DNA from: Symsagittifera roscoffensis
Taxonomy: Eukaryota; Xenacoelomorpha; Acoela; Convolutidae
Length of the DNA: 64,000 nt
Direction: 5' to 3'
Assembly: GCF_963678635.1 (NCBI RefSeq)
Contig: NC_087070.1
Coordinates: 44,497,467 to 44,561,466 of the forward strand
The notes under the pieces are model-generated. The model did not search any database. It was given only the letters and a program-made list of their open reading frames with translations, and had not been told where the DNA came from. Of this stretch, positions 12,201-20,400 are shown one piece after another; position 1 is the first letter of the stretch, and each line of letters opens with the position of its first letter. Made by a program: the position numbers and the translations under genes.

Positions 12201-13247
12201 CAGAACCCGTACCCTGGCCAGTACCCGTACCCTCCTAACCAGGGATATCCTGACGCCAGCAACAATCAGTACCCTGCTAACAACCCACCCTACCCGACGG
12301 ATAACACGGGGGGACAGTCTGTACCCTACCCACCGGTTCCGGTTATGGCTGCTGCTACAGGTTATAACAAACTCAATTAGGGTTTTCTTAGAATGTCATT
12401 TACATTCCTCATAACGGTACCTGCTAACGGATAATCAATCCAGTAATAACTAACCGCTGGTTAAGTATCTACGAATACTGTGGGGAGTAGTATAATAACG
12501 GGGAAAAGCCATAAAATTTTTCCAGCCCACAAATGGTTTTTACTATTCAACTGCAAATATTTCAATTAAACAAAAATCATTCAAAAAACAAAATTTATGA
12601 AAAAATTTGAAACACATTTGGGGAAATTTATTCCATGGAATTAACTTCTAACGATCAATTTTACTGCGTTTAGTTGATCTGTTGTTTCGTTTACTTGAAC
12701 TTAATGTTCAGGCTATTATCGGACCATCAACATGTCATCATCACTAGTGGCTTCCGGTTTTTTCATGATCATCCGTTTTTGACTAACAAATTTTATTCAG
12801 TTTGCTAGTCCATAAATTATGAGCCAGCTCAAACTGTTTCATATTGTGATTATAAAAACTCAAACTCAAGCAGATTCGAATCAAGTAGTAGCATTTGAAT
12901 ACGTGACGCGGCGAATATGAAAAAATTGCTGAGAAAGTTTGTTTAGCGTAGAAAATGTTACATTAAATTGTGCAGGTTCTGCCGCGGCTAATGAAGATAA
13001 TGACCAGTCGGACCCTCCGGAACGTTCTGTGAAGAGCGATACTTCCGGCAAAGCAGACCAAAAAGACGAAGACGAAGATAATGAAAAGGCGAGGTCAGCC
13101 AGTCCAGACGCTGACAAAGAAGAGAGGGGAGGGGCATCGGACGGGGGAGAGGAGAATGAAGATGAACAACCAGCGGCGGCTAAAAAAGGGGAGGGTGATG
13201 ATGAGAAAGATTACACAGCTGCTACGGGAGAGAGCTCTGCAGTGTAG
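5353..13247 (+). CDS. Four-pass membrane protein with Tyr-Pro/Gln-rich tail (multi-exon)
   Basis: Exons: 5353-5591, 7655-7805, 8657-(end unresolved, before about 8835), 9146-9313, 12195-12360, 12976-13247. Splice phases agree at 5591/7655 (ATG split A|TG), 7805/8657 (AA|A) and 12360/12976 (G|GT). The donor of the 8657 exon is the one border I cannot place. The first two exons give four hydrophobic spans: VFLLVLFFCCFSAAEL; IAFLLAIAALPIWCIIMCG; VLTVILLTMFCMLCGVIAAG; GLLWACFSLALICFVIGIAL. Cys clusters (MCGCC, CCCC) sit at the membrane edges. The tail is Lys/Glu-rich, then Tyr-Pro/Gln/Asn-rich (QGYPYNQQYPPQQYPYDPNQ), then acidic, ending ESSAV. Four spans with both ends cytosolic and a Tyr-Pro tail recall MARVEL/synaptophysin-type proteins, but I see no diagnostic motif, so the family is open. 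The first exon with the start codon is not identified. An AATAAA lies 16 nt after the stop. Confidence 0.72.
5592..7654 (+). repeat. Intron with a 223-bp tandem duplication and degenerate repeats
   Basis: The donor GTAAGT is at 5592 and the acceptor TTTTAG ends at 7654. Inside, about 5902-6124 is repeated almost exactly at 6125-6336 (offset 223 bp; shared start TTCATTTAAACAACGTGTAT). A degenerate motif near AAACTACCYGMCCAAATTYGNGATTA recurs at about 5870, 6855, 7030, 7340 and 7500, suggesting an old tandem family. At 5790-5860 there is a partial arm of the foldback family seen whole at 52.1 kb (ACGGAATATTTGTGCTCG). No exon was found here. Confidence 0.6.
7806..8656 (+). other. Intron with a GC-richer patch
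   Basis: The donor is GTTAGT at 7806 and the acceptor CCATTAG ends at 8656. A GC-richer patch at about 7945-8110 stands out from the AT-rich surroundings and contains the palindrome GTCGAGGTGCTCGAC at 7967-7981. Both strands are open for 67-105 codons across it, but neither product is recognised and neither has credible splice borders. Confidence 0.4.
8657..8835 (+). CDS. Cytoplasmic-tail exon of the membrane protein, 3' border unresolved
   Basis: The preceding exon ends with AA of a Lys codon, so the frame starting A|AAA TCC AAA is required. It reads a Lys/Gly/Glu then Gln/Asn/Pro-rich segment (GAYPKQEGADQFNNQHAG) that matches the later tail exons in composition. The next exon at 9146 needs a phase-0 donor, but the only phase-0 GT is the weak GAT|GTGGGC at 8679. 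Without splicing the frame runs to a stop near 8850. Options are a non-canonical donor, an unseen small exon, or an alternative short isoform ending here. A competing frame (from 8614) was rejected because it breaks phase. Confidence 0.5.
9146..9313 (+). CDS. Polyglutamine/Tyr-Pro tail exon with CAG repeat
   Basis: The acceptor is CATAG ending at 9145 and the donor CAACAG|GTCAAA at 9314; 168 nt, exactly 56 codons, phase 0 at both ends. The exon encodes Tyr-Pro repeats (QYPYSQQQYPYDQQNYPYNQ) around a polyglutamine run of mixed CAA/CAG, of which ten consecutive CAG triplets (9215-9244) are pure. Because both ends are phase 0 it could be skipped without changing frame. The CAG run is likely length-polymorphic. 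Confidence 0.72.
9340..11600. repeat. Compound foldback repeat inside the membrane-protein intron
   Basis: The left segment near 9375-9470 (ATAGAAGTGGCAATTTTTTG ... GTCGTTTTCTCTGCAA) recurs inverted at about 11490-11575 (TTGCAGAGAAAACGACAG ... GTTGCCACTTCTATATG). Inner segments also recur inverted: 'GTTTTGAAGGCGTAAATTAGCC' near 9545 against 'ACGCCTTCAAAACAAGG' near 10190, and again at 10580 and 11080. 'GACGCCGGACCAAG' near 10007 faces 'GGTCCGGCGTCAAC' near 10692. The layout suggests two nested or adjoining foldback elements of one non-autonomous family. Three tandem 15-bp units (AGCGTGAGAATCATT) lie at about 9889-9933. A related half copy is at 24.81-25.17 kb. Confidence 0.6.
11868..12066. 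repeat. Foldback MITE, about 200 bp, with about 75-bp arms
   Basis: The left arm CAGTATTTAGACAGCCGCGT ... AACCAATCAGAATCGAGA is matched by the inverted right arm TCTCGATTCTGATTGGTT ... ACGCGGCTGTCTAAATACTG with nearly no mismatch. The arms enclose an AT-rich loop centred near 11965. The unit CAGTATTTAGACA occurs twice in each arm. No coding sequence and no clear target duplication. The very high arm identity suggests a recent origin. It lies 130 bp before the 12195 exon. Confidence 0.75.
12195..12360 (+). CDS. Tyr-Pro/Asn-rich tail exon of the membrane protein
   Basis: The acceptor is AACCCCCAG ending at 12194 and the donor ACAG|GTTATA at 12361. The exon reads Tyr-Pro-Gly-Gln repeats (NPYPGQYPYPPNQGYPDA) followed by VPYPPVPVMAAAT. 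It enters in phase 0 and leaves with one base (phase 1), joining the 12976 exon as a Gly codon. GC content is clearly above the flanking introns. The repeat composition continues that of the 9146 exon, about 2.9 kb upstream, supporting one gene. Confidence 0.72.
12976..13247 (+). CDS. Acidic C-terminal exon of the membrane protein
   Basis: The acceptor is TTGTGCAG ending at 12975. In the phase demanded by the previous exon it reads 89 residues, very rich in Glu, Asp, Ser and Lys (EDEDNEKARSASPDADKEER), ending TAATGESSAV and a TAG. No folded domain is apparent; it is probably a disordered cytoplasmic tail with possible Ser phosphosites (RSASPD). A potential internal phase-2 donor, GCGAG|GTCAGC near 13092, could instead join the downstream basic exon at 13635. 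Confidence 0.68.
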
Positions 13248-13262
13248 GTATTTGGCCAAGCA

Positions 13263-13268
13263 AATAAA
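13263..13268 (+). terminator. Candidate polyadenylation signal AATAAA
   Basis: AATAAA lies 16 nt after the stop of the acidic C-terminal exon, followed by T-rich sequence. Position and motif fit a short 3' untranslated region. Confidence 0.4.
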
Positions 13269-13634
13269 TCTTTCTCATGGGAACAAATGTTTATCAAATT
13301 TGCATGAAATGAAAAAAAAACCATTCAAACTTCACGACAAATCAAAGCTGTTCCGCGTGAATTTCAACATGAACAGATAAACCGAAAAAAAAATAGAGAA
13401 GTTGTCAACAAAATATCAAAACTGTTACACAATTTTTCAAAGTTTATTATCACTTTACGCCGTAAACTGTCATGCTTGATTTTTAGGCGAGATCATAAAA
13501 ATCAGTTTGAAATTTTTATAATTATACAGGCTTTGAAGTATTCAGACAATTGTTCAGACAACTTTTTGTTTTCTAAAAGTTTTTTGTTTTCTAAAATTCT
13601 AGTTTGTGGGTCCCATGAGAACTTTTTGAATCAG

Positions 13635-13779
13635 CGAAAGCAACAATAAGAATAAAGTGAGAAGGAGGTCGAGAAGAGTTAGTCGAAAATCAACTACTGA
13701 AAGTCCCAAAAAAGAGGAGCAAGTAGAAAAACCAACGGAACAAACCACGACAACAGACGAAAACAAAGACAGCAGTTGA
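13635..13779 (+). CDS. Possible alternative last exon, basic then acidic
   Basis: After an acceptor-like ATCAG ending at 13634, a phase-2 frame reads a basic block (NKNKVRRRSRRVSRKST) followed by a Lys/Glu/Thr-rich end (EEQVEKPTEQTTTTDENKDS) and a TGA. The phase fits the internal donor GCGAG|GTCAGC near 13092 of the preceding exon, so it may give an alternative C-terminus for the membrane protein. It shares that gene's charged, low-complexity style. No transcript evidence is available, and it could be an unrelated exon. Confidence 0.4.
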
Positions 13780-15399
13780 ATTTTGTTTGAATTCATCAAA
13801 AACGATCAAATACTAAATAATTGATTAAGATTTGCAAGTTCAATTTCAGTCAGGCTTTCTTCTTCATCCACATCCAAAGGACCGTACTTTCAGATGGTAA
13901 CGGGGCTAAAATTTTTGCTACTTTTTATACTAATTATGAGGTGAGCACACGCCAAAAAACAATCGTTTTTGAGCTTGAATAATTTTCAATAATTTTCTTT
14001 TCCACAAATTTCCATAGTAGAGAGTGCTTTTTAGCCTATAGTTTTGCTAGTAAAAATTTTATGCAAGGGATGCAGTCTGGGAGTTATGAAGTGTTAAGTG
14101 ATATCAAAAGGTAAAATAGTTTCATAAACTTCGCTCAAATTTTTAGAAAATTACTGTTTTGAAAGAAAAAACTTGTATTTCCTGATGCGCTGGTTGACTT
14201 CTATTGTTCTGTATTTTTTTTGTACTTTTTCATTTAAATAATAGCAGAGTTATCGTAGTTTAAGGTAATGTTCGGCTCAAGAAGATGATATCGTCTTTTA
14301 AAAAATGAAAAAAAAATGCTTGTTATATCGGTTGTCATCTTACGTCGTTAAAAAGCGAAATTAGATTTGCCTCTTTAAAATCTTTGCCTCTTTAAAAACT
14401 TTTGCCTCTTTAAAATTTCCACTGATGTTTTTCCAGCATTCCAGCTTTTTTTTTTCACTTGGTAGCTTTTGTGTTTTTTTTTTCTATTAGCTGCCATTGT
14501 TGCATCACAACTGTTGCGAAGGTCAACTTTGCCTCTGTGTAATCAATTTATATTCGTTTTCAATGAACCAGTTTGATTTTTTTAGGGACCGACCATGAAA
14601 ATCCAACATCACTGAATGTTCCTGCATCCAGTTTTGAGCGTTAATGATCGATTATTTTATGGTTTCAGTAGCAGTCTTACAAAAACTGAAAAAAGAACCG
14701 ATTTTATTCAATTAGGAAATTATATTTTTTTAAAATCAAATAATAATCAATTATAAAATGTTTTATTCAATTTTAATCGATTCCTAATCCATCTTTTGAT
14801 ACTGTTATTTGATACGGTCATAATCGATTATTTGTCCTAATTTGTACATCATACGGTTTGCACAAATAGATAATAGCGGAATATAATAGATAAAAACTGA
14901 TTATGATCCTTTTTTTGCTCATTTCGTCTTCAATCTTGCTTCTGTATTGCTTTTGCTTTATCCTTTTCGTAGAGATTGGTTTATGTGAAAAATGAAAAAC
15001 TTGTTTCAGCAGGGTTCAAATCAATTAAAATTTATAACGTTTTCTTTTCATTTGTTCCCGATTAGAGTTGTTTCAAGATGCACATTTTGAGTTTTCAACC
15101 ACCAAAATATCAGCACATTGCTTTAGTTTGCTGAATTATTTCGATTGGTTATTTTTCACCTACCGCGTGAACTTTTGAACTAAATTAAAGGGATATCTGT
15201 AAAAATTTTGTTTCGAGCTAAAACTTTGTGCTCAGATGAACCAAAATGTGACAAGTCATCTTATTTTAGACATTGTTTTTGACAAAATAGCTAATTTATT
15301 TTATAGTTCATTTCTATAAATGATTTTTGTTTTGTGATAATATTTTGACAATAAAAGGGATTATAATCTATTGTAATAGGTTATAAGAGATTCATTACG
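13780..15399. other. AT-rich intergenic DNA with ATTATAATCGATTA-type words
   Basis: No gene recognised. Three near-identical 'GCCTCTTTAAAA' units lie at 14368-14415. Words of the ATCGATTATTT/AATAATCAATTATAA kind cluster at 14645-14915. A short minus-strand acidic reading (GPLDVDEEESLTEIELANLN, about 13893-13815, ending in a stop) could be a terminal exon, but no partner exon is visible. Confidence 0.4.
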
Positions 15400-16495
15400 A
15401 GGCCAAACTGTGCATTCTCTGCATTGTATGCGGAATCCGCAACAGGCCAAAGTCAGATTTGTCTGGGAATCGGCAACATTGCTACTTTTCTTTGATCTTC
15501 TATGCTGTTTTGGATTCCACAAACAAATATCTAAATCATTGTACTGCTCAAAATCGCTCGAAAAAAAGTCGAATTTGCGAAATCCGCAACTGTAGTTGCG
15601 GAATCCAGAACAGTTTGTGGAAGTTTGTATCGTTAAATTGAGCTGTTGTGGAATCAGCAACTGTAAGTGGAATCCGCAAATTGTAAGTCGAATCCGCAAA
15701 TTGTAAGTGGAATCCGCATTTTGTTTGCGGATTTCCTTTACATATATTTCTATAGGTAGTAGCTTTTAGAATTATATTTTTTAAATACATGATTTGATTT
15801 CACTAGAATAGAAATTTACTAGAATAGAAATTTACTAGAATAGATCAGTGTTTGGGATTAATGGAATCCCAAAAATTGACCAGTATTTGGAACCGATGGA
15901 ATCCCAAATACTGAACTAATTTGACGATTTGCTATGCGTTGGGTTTCTAATCACACTCAACCTAATGACTCCAAATAATGGATATATTCCATATTTATTC
16001 CACATTATTCCAATTTTTGGGATTTCATCAATCCCAAATACTGACCAGTATTTGGAATCGATGGAATCCCAAATACTGACCTACTTTGGCGACGTGCTCT
16101 GTGTTGTGTTTCCGTACACTCTCAACCCAATGACTACAATTACTGCATTTATTCGGCGTTATGCTTCCAAAATCAGCATTTGGGATTGACGCAATCCCAA
16201 ATACTGACCTAATTTGTCGATTTGTTTTATGTTGTTCCATACAGCTTTTTATGTTGTTCATGTGCAAGTTCAGTATTGAACAAAATTCGGAATCCACTTA
16301 CAGTTTGCGGAATCCACTTACATTTGCGGATTTCGCTTACATTTTGCGGAATCCACTTACAGTTGCGGAATCCAGAACAACTAGCTATATTTGCTTGTTG
16401 CTTGTTGCGGAGACATGTTTTAAGAATTGTCTCTGGAATCCTGGAACATACAGACACAAAGTTGTGCTCCTATCCAGTGCACAGTTTGGCGTCGC
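15400..16495. repeat. Modular foldback element with GGAATCCGCA and CCAGTATTTGG repeats
   Basis: The word GCCAAACTGTGCA at 15402 recurs inverted at about 16478 (TGCACAGTTTGGC). Inside it, left-arm units of the type GTAAGTGGAATCCGCAA (four or more at 15590-15720) face right-arm units TTGCGGAATCCACTTAC (four or more at 16285-16390). The core carries at least four copies of palindromic GACCAGTATTTGG...ATGGAATCCCAAATACTGA (about 15845-15925, 16020-16085, 16170-16210). No coding region. This is a nested set of inverted and palindromic repeats about 1.1 kb long, typical of foldback transposons. Confidence 0.6.
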
Positions 16496-17302
16496 AATGT
16501 TGTAAGAATTTTTCGGAAAAATTATATTCATTTATAATTGATTATAATTTAATTTAGAGCCAACAACAGTTTTATCATTATAGTGGATTACAAATCGCTT
16601 AAACATCTAAAAATGGAGCTTATCATTAATTAAAATTTTGATAAAAGTACAATTATAATTGTAATATAATTGATTAATTTCTCTTTTTAGTGAGTGCGGG
16701 TTATCCATGAAACTCCAGGCATGAAACTCCAGGGGTTATCCATGAAACTCCAAACGTTAATAAAAATTAAGCATACATTTATCATAACTCGAAACGGCAA
16801 ATTTCAAATCAAAATTAATTCATAAATAGTTTTCGGTGAGAGTTCTTTTTAATTTTGATCTCAAGAGATCCCTTTTTTTTAAGATGGCATGAAAAATTGT
16901 GTCAAAACTAAATGGCGTCAAAATTATATATTGAAGAAAAAACCAACCAAGTACAATTGTACTTCAGTACCCCCATCCCCCACCCACGCAGGATAAAATA
17001 TCTCTCAAAGCACCCCCACATCATATGATTTTCCTGATTGTACGCAAAATAGGATCTTCAATTCTGAAAATGCTTATTTTCGAAGAACTTTTTGGTTGCC
17101 TCAAAATTTTACAAACAGATCTGCACTCTGATCTTGTCCAAACAATTTCTTCAAAACTTACAGTACAGAAAAAAACCATCAATTTACTAATAAACAACAA
17201 ACACTATTAAGTTAGGATGCTAACTTGGTTACAAATATTCATAGCTATCAATCTACAAAAACATTTCCAAATTAAACCGTAATTCTGTTTTTATCAGTAA
17301 GC
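16496..17302. other. AT-rich spacer between the two host genes
   Basis: AT-rich. It includes a short tandem of 'ATGAAACTCCAGG' with 'GGTTATCC' at 16700-16755. A 61-codon plus ORF at 17025 has no recognisable features. It separates the plus-strand membrane-protein gene from the 3' end of the minus-strand stress-protein gene (convergent arrangement). Confidence 0.4.
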
Positions 17303-17308
17303 TTTATT
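17303..17308 (-). terminator. Candidate polyadenylation signal for the stress-protein gene
   Basis: Read on the minus strand this is AATAAA, about 130 nt after the stop of the universal stress protein at 17436. Alternative A-rich variants lie nearer, at about 17394. Confidence 0.35.
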
Positions 17309-17435
17309 TAATTGTTCTTAAGTCTCTAAGTCTTTTATCATTTCTTCAATGAGTGTACATCTTAAATAATTATCTTTTCTTGACATCCATTCTTATTTAT
17401 GGTTATTTTTTCTTGGTTTTCAGTTTTTTTGGTGT

Positions 17436-20400
17436 CTAAGTAGAACAATTGCTGTCTCGTCTGATGCTGGCTCTTCGTTCCTGCATCCTGGCCTCATTTT
17501 TGGCAGTGGGTACCAGCATCACTGGCAGTAGTGCCATCTGAACTACGAAGTTAGCTACACCGCCCCCCTTGAGCAACTTGTTCTTCACCCCTCCCCACCC
17601 TGTACTGGCCATCACTATCATGTCCGCCTCGAACTTGTCCGCCTCCTGGCAAATCTCAGTGGCCATGTTTTCCTTCCCTGTCACCTGCGACAAATTAACC
17701 CGTTTTTTTCGAATTCAGAATATATTCAGATTTTTATTAAAATATAATATTTGTGTAACAATTACAACATTTTTGTGTAAATCTTTCGGATCAATTTTTA
17801 AGCTTTCAATGAACTTCCAAACTGAGCTAAGAATTAGGGTTAAAAGGTCAAAATAGATGAATATATGTGAATCAAAGAAATTTGAGAGAAACAAATATTG
17901 TTCAAATTAAACAAGACTAGTCATTAAAAAACCATAAGGTATATATTAGTTGCCAGAGGTTCAGGGGAGGATCTAGGATTTTCTCGAGGGGGGGGGGGGG
18001 CGGATTTTGTTGACCTTTTTTTTTCTAGGTCGACTGAATTGATTTTTTGAGCTCGCCCTAAGCAGGTTTAGTCCCTGTTTTGTTTTGGCCAAATTTTCTG
18101 AGCCGCAGGCGAAACTTTGAAAAACAGTCGAAAAAGGCGTTTTTAGGCACTTTTCGGAAAATTTCGACCAAAAAATCTCGTTTTTTCGGCGCGCGCTCTC
18201 CCCTCAAAATTAGTATATTTTGGCGCCAAAGGCGCCTTTAGAAAAATTTAAGGGTCGGTCGGCTGAAAATGGATTTCTAAAAAATACCAAAGGGGGGACC
18301 CCTTGGGTCGGCAGGAGATCGAATTCCTGAGAAGAGGGGGGGGGGGGCGTCAGCACCCCCCCGCCCCCCTCCTAAATCCGCCCCTGCAGATGTTTGAATT
18401 TCATAAACCAAACTGAAAAAGATTGATAGATCAAGTGCATCTAGAAAAATATTTGTCATAAAAATGATAAAAATTTTGGCAACAACAAAGCTCGAAAAGG
18501 TAGATTAATAATCTCTTGGTTGAATTATAAATCAAACTTTACGAGCTTGATTTTCTCGAGGGGAGGGGGGGCTGATTCTCAAAAAATAATTGAAAATTCT
18601 GTCGAGCTCTCACAAAGCACTACAAAGACCCTGTTTTGACCAAATTTATTGCGCCGTAGGCAAAGTTTTGACAAAACAGGCCAAAAAGGCGTTTTTATGC
18701 ACTCTATAGAAAATTTTGACACAAAATTTGCGTTTTTTCGGCTCGCGTTTCGCCTTCAAAATTATTACATATTGGCGCCCAAGGCGCTTTTAAAAAGTTT
18801 TTAGGGTCCGTCACCAAAAACAGATATCTCAAAATAGTACAAAGGGGGACCCTTTGGGTTGGCAGGGGGTCGAATCCCTGAGGGTGGGGGGGGGGGGGAC
18901 GCTTCTGATTTATAGGTTGATTGATAGTTCCTCTTTACCTCATTCTGTGAGATGAGTACTGATCCATTTGAAGCTAGTTTGCAGCTGATTAGTTTGTAGT
19001 TGTAGTGAGCTTCCAATTCGGTCACTTTCTTCAGCTTATCCTGCAACTTATTTTCCCACTTCTTAAATGGAGTGTTCACGCCTGAAACCATAAAAAACAA
19101 ACGAGCCTATGAACAGTAATTATATAATCCCACTTCACTAGAAATCATCAAAAAACTGAACGCTAATCAAGTTTTTTGCTCAATTCCTTCTATGTAAAAG
19201 ATCAATCGATCGAGAATTCTCTTTCGCAAAAGCTCGAAATTTTTGTTGGGTTAAAATATTTCAAATAATGTCCTTTCAACAGTCTATTTTATGATTTAAA
19301 AAGTAGTCGTCTGAGACTGAAACTCTAAATTCCGTCAAAATAGCTCTTCCAGGATTAAGATGGCAATTTCGGAATTAGGGAGGCAATTACGCGATTGAGT
19401 AGGAGATAACTCCGGAATTTGGGAGACAACCCCGGGATTATTCCTCAATTTTCAATAGTGGTTTTTTTTAAATATACACTGTCACCAGCGGATTTAGGGG
19501 AGGGGCGGGATTGGCTAACTTCGTTTTTTTTTCAGGGATTCGACCCCCTGCCGACCCAAAGAGTCCCCCTTTGTACTATTTTGAGATATCCGTTTTTAGC
19601 TGACTGACCCTAAAAATATTTCAATGGCGCCTTCGGCGTCAAAATATTCTAACTTTGATTTCGCTAAAAAAACACAATTTTTGATCAACATTATCCAAAA
19701 ACGGCCTAAAAGCGCTTTCACAATGTGCATAACATCTGCTTCTCAAAGTTGCCTGCGGTGCACAAAATTTGATCAAAATGGGCTCTTCATAGTGATTTGC
19801 CAGAATTTGCCAGATTTGCAATCTATTTAGTCGACCTGAAAAAATGCTCGACAAAATTTGCAAAAATCCGCATTTGACACTGTGTATATAATTCCGCTGG
19901 TAAAACTGCGTATATTTAAAAACACACTACTAAAAGTTGAGGAAATATAATAGATAATTGGAAATCCGGTTTAAGCGTGGTCCTCGGGTTCCAGTATCGA
20001 ATCTGGAAGCAAAAATTTTAGAATCAAGATCATGCAGATTTTTTTTATGGATTTTTTGAGAGGTTTATCATGAAACTTACAACTTTTTTCAAAGTTATCT
20101 CATTTCCTGTAATGTGCAGTTGCTACGTATTACGTTTCATAAAATGTTACATTTCACCTTAAAATTTACATATTTTTTGCCTCTACTTTTCATTTCATCT
20201 CAGTTTACACCCCACTTTTTTCTTTACCCCCCCCCCTCCGTGCCAGTTAACCACAAAGTCCATTCATCCCCCCCCCACCCCTTACGGTTGAACTTGGGGG
20301 ATTATTTATTGGTAGAGTTTGGTGAAGTATGTTAGTGGTTAAAAATCCCCCCACCCTAGCTTACCCACCCCCCCCCCCCCCCCCCAGTCCCTCCACCCCA

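Noticed and set aside
19639-19863. Minus-strand 74-codon ORF
   Set aside because: It lies wholly within a MITE copy.
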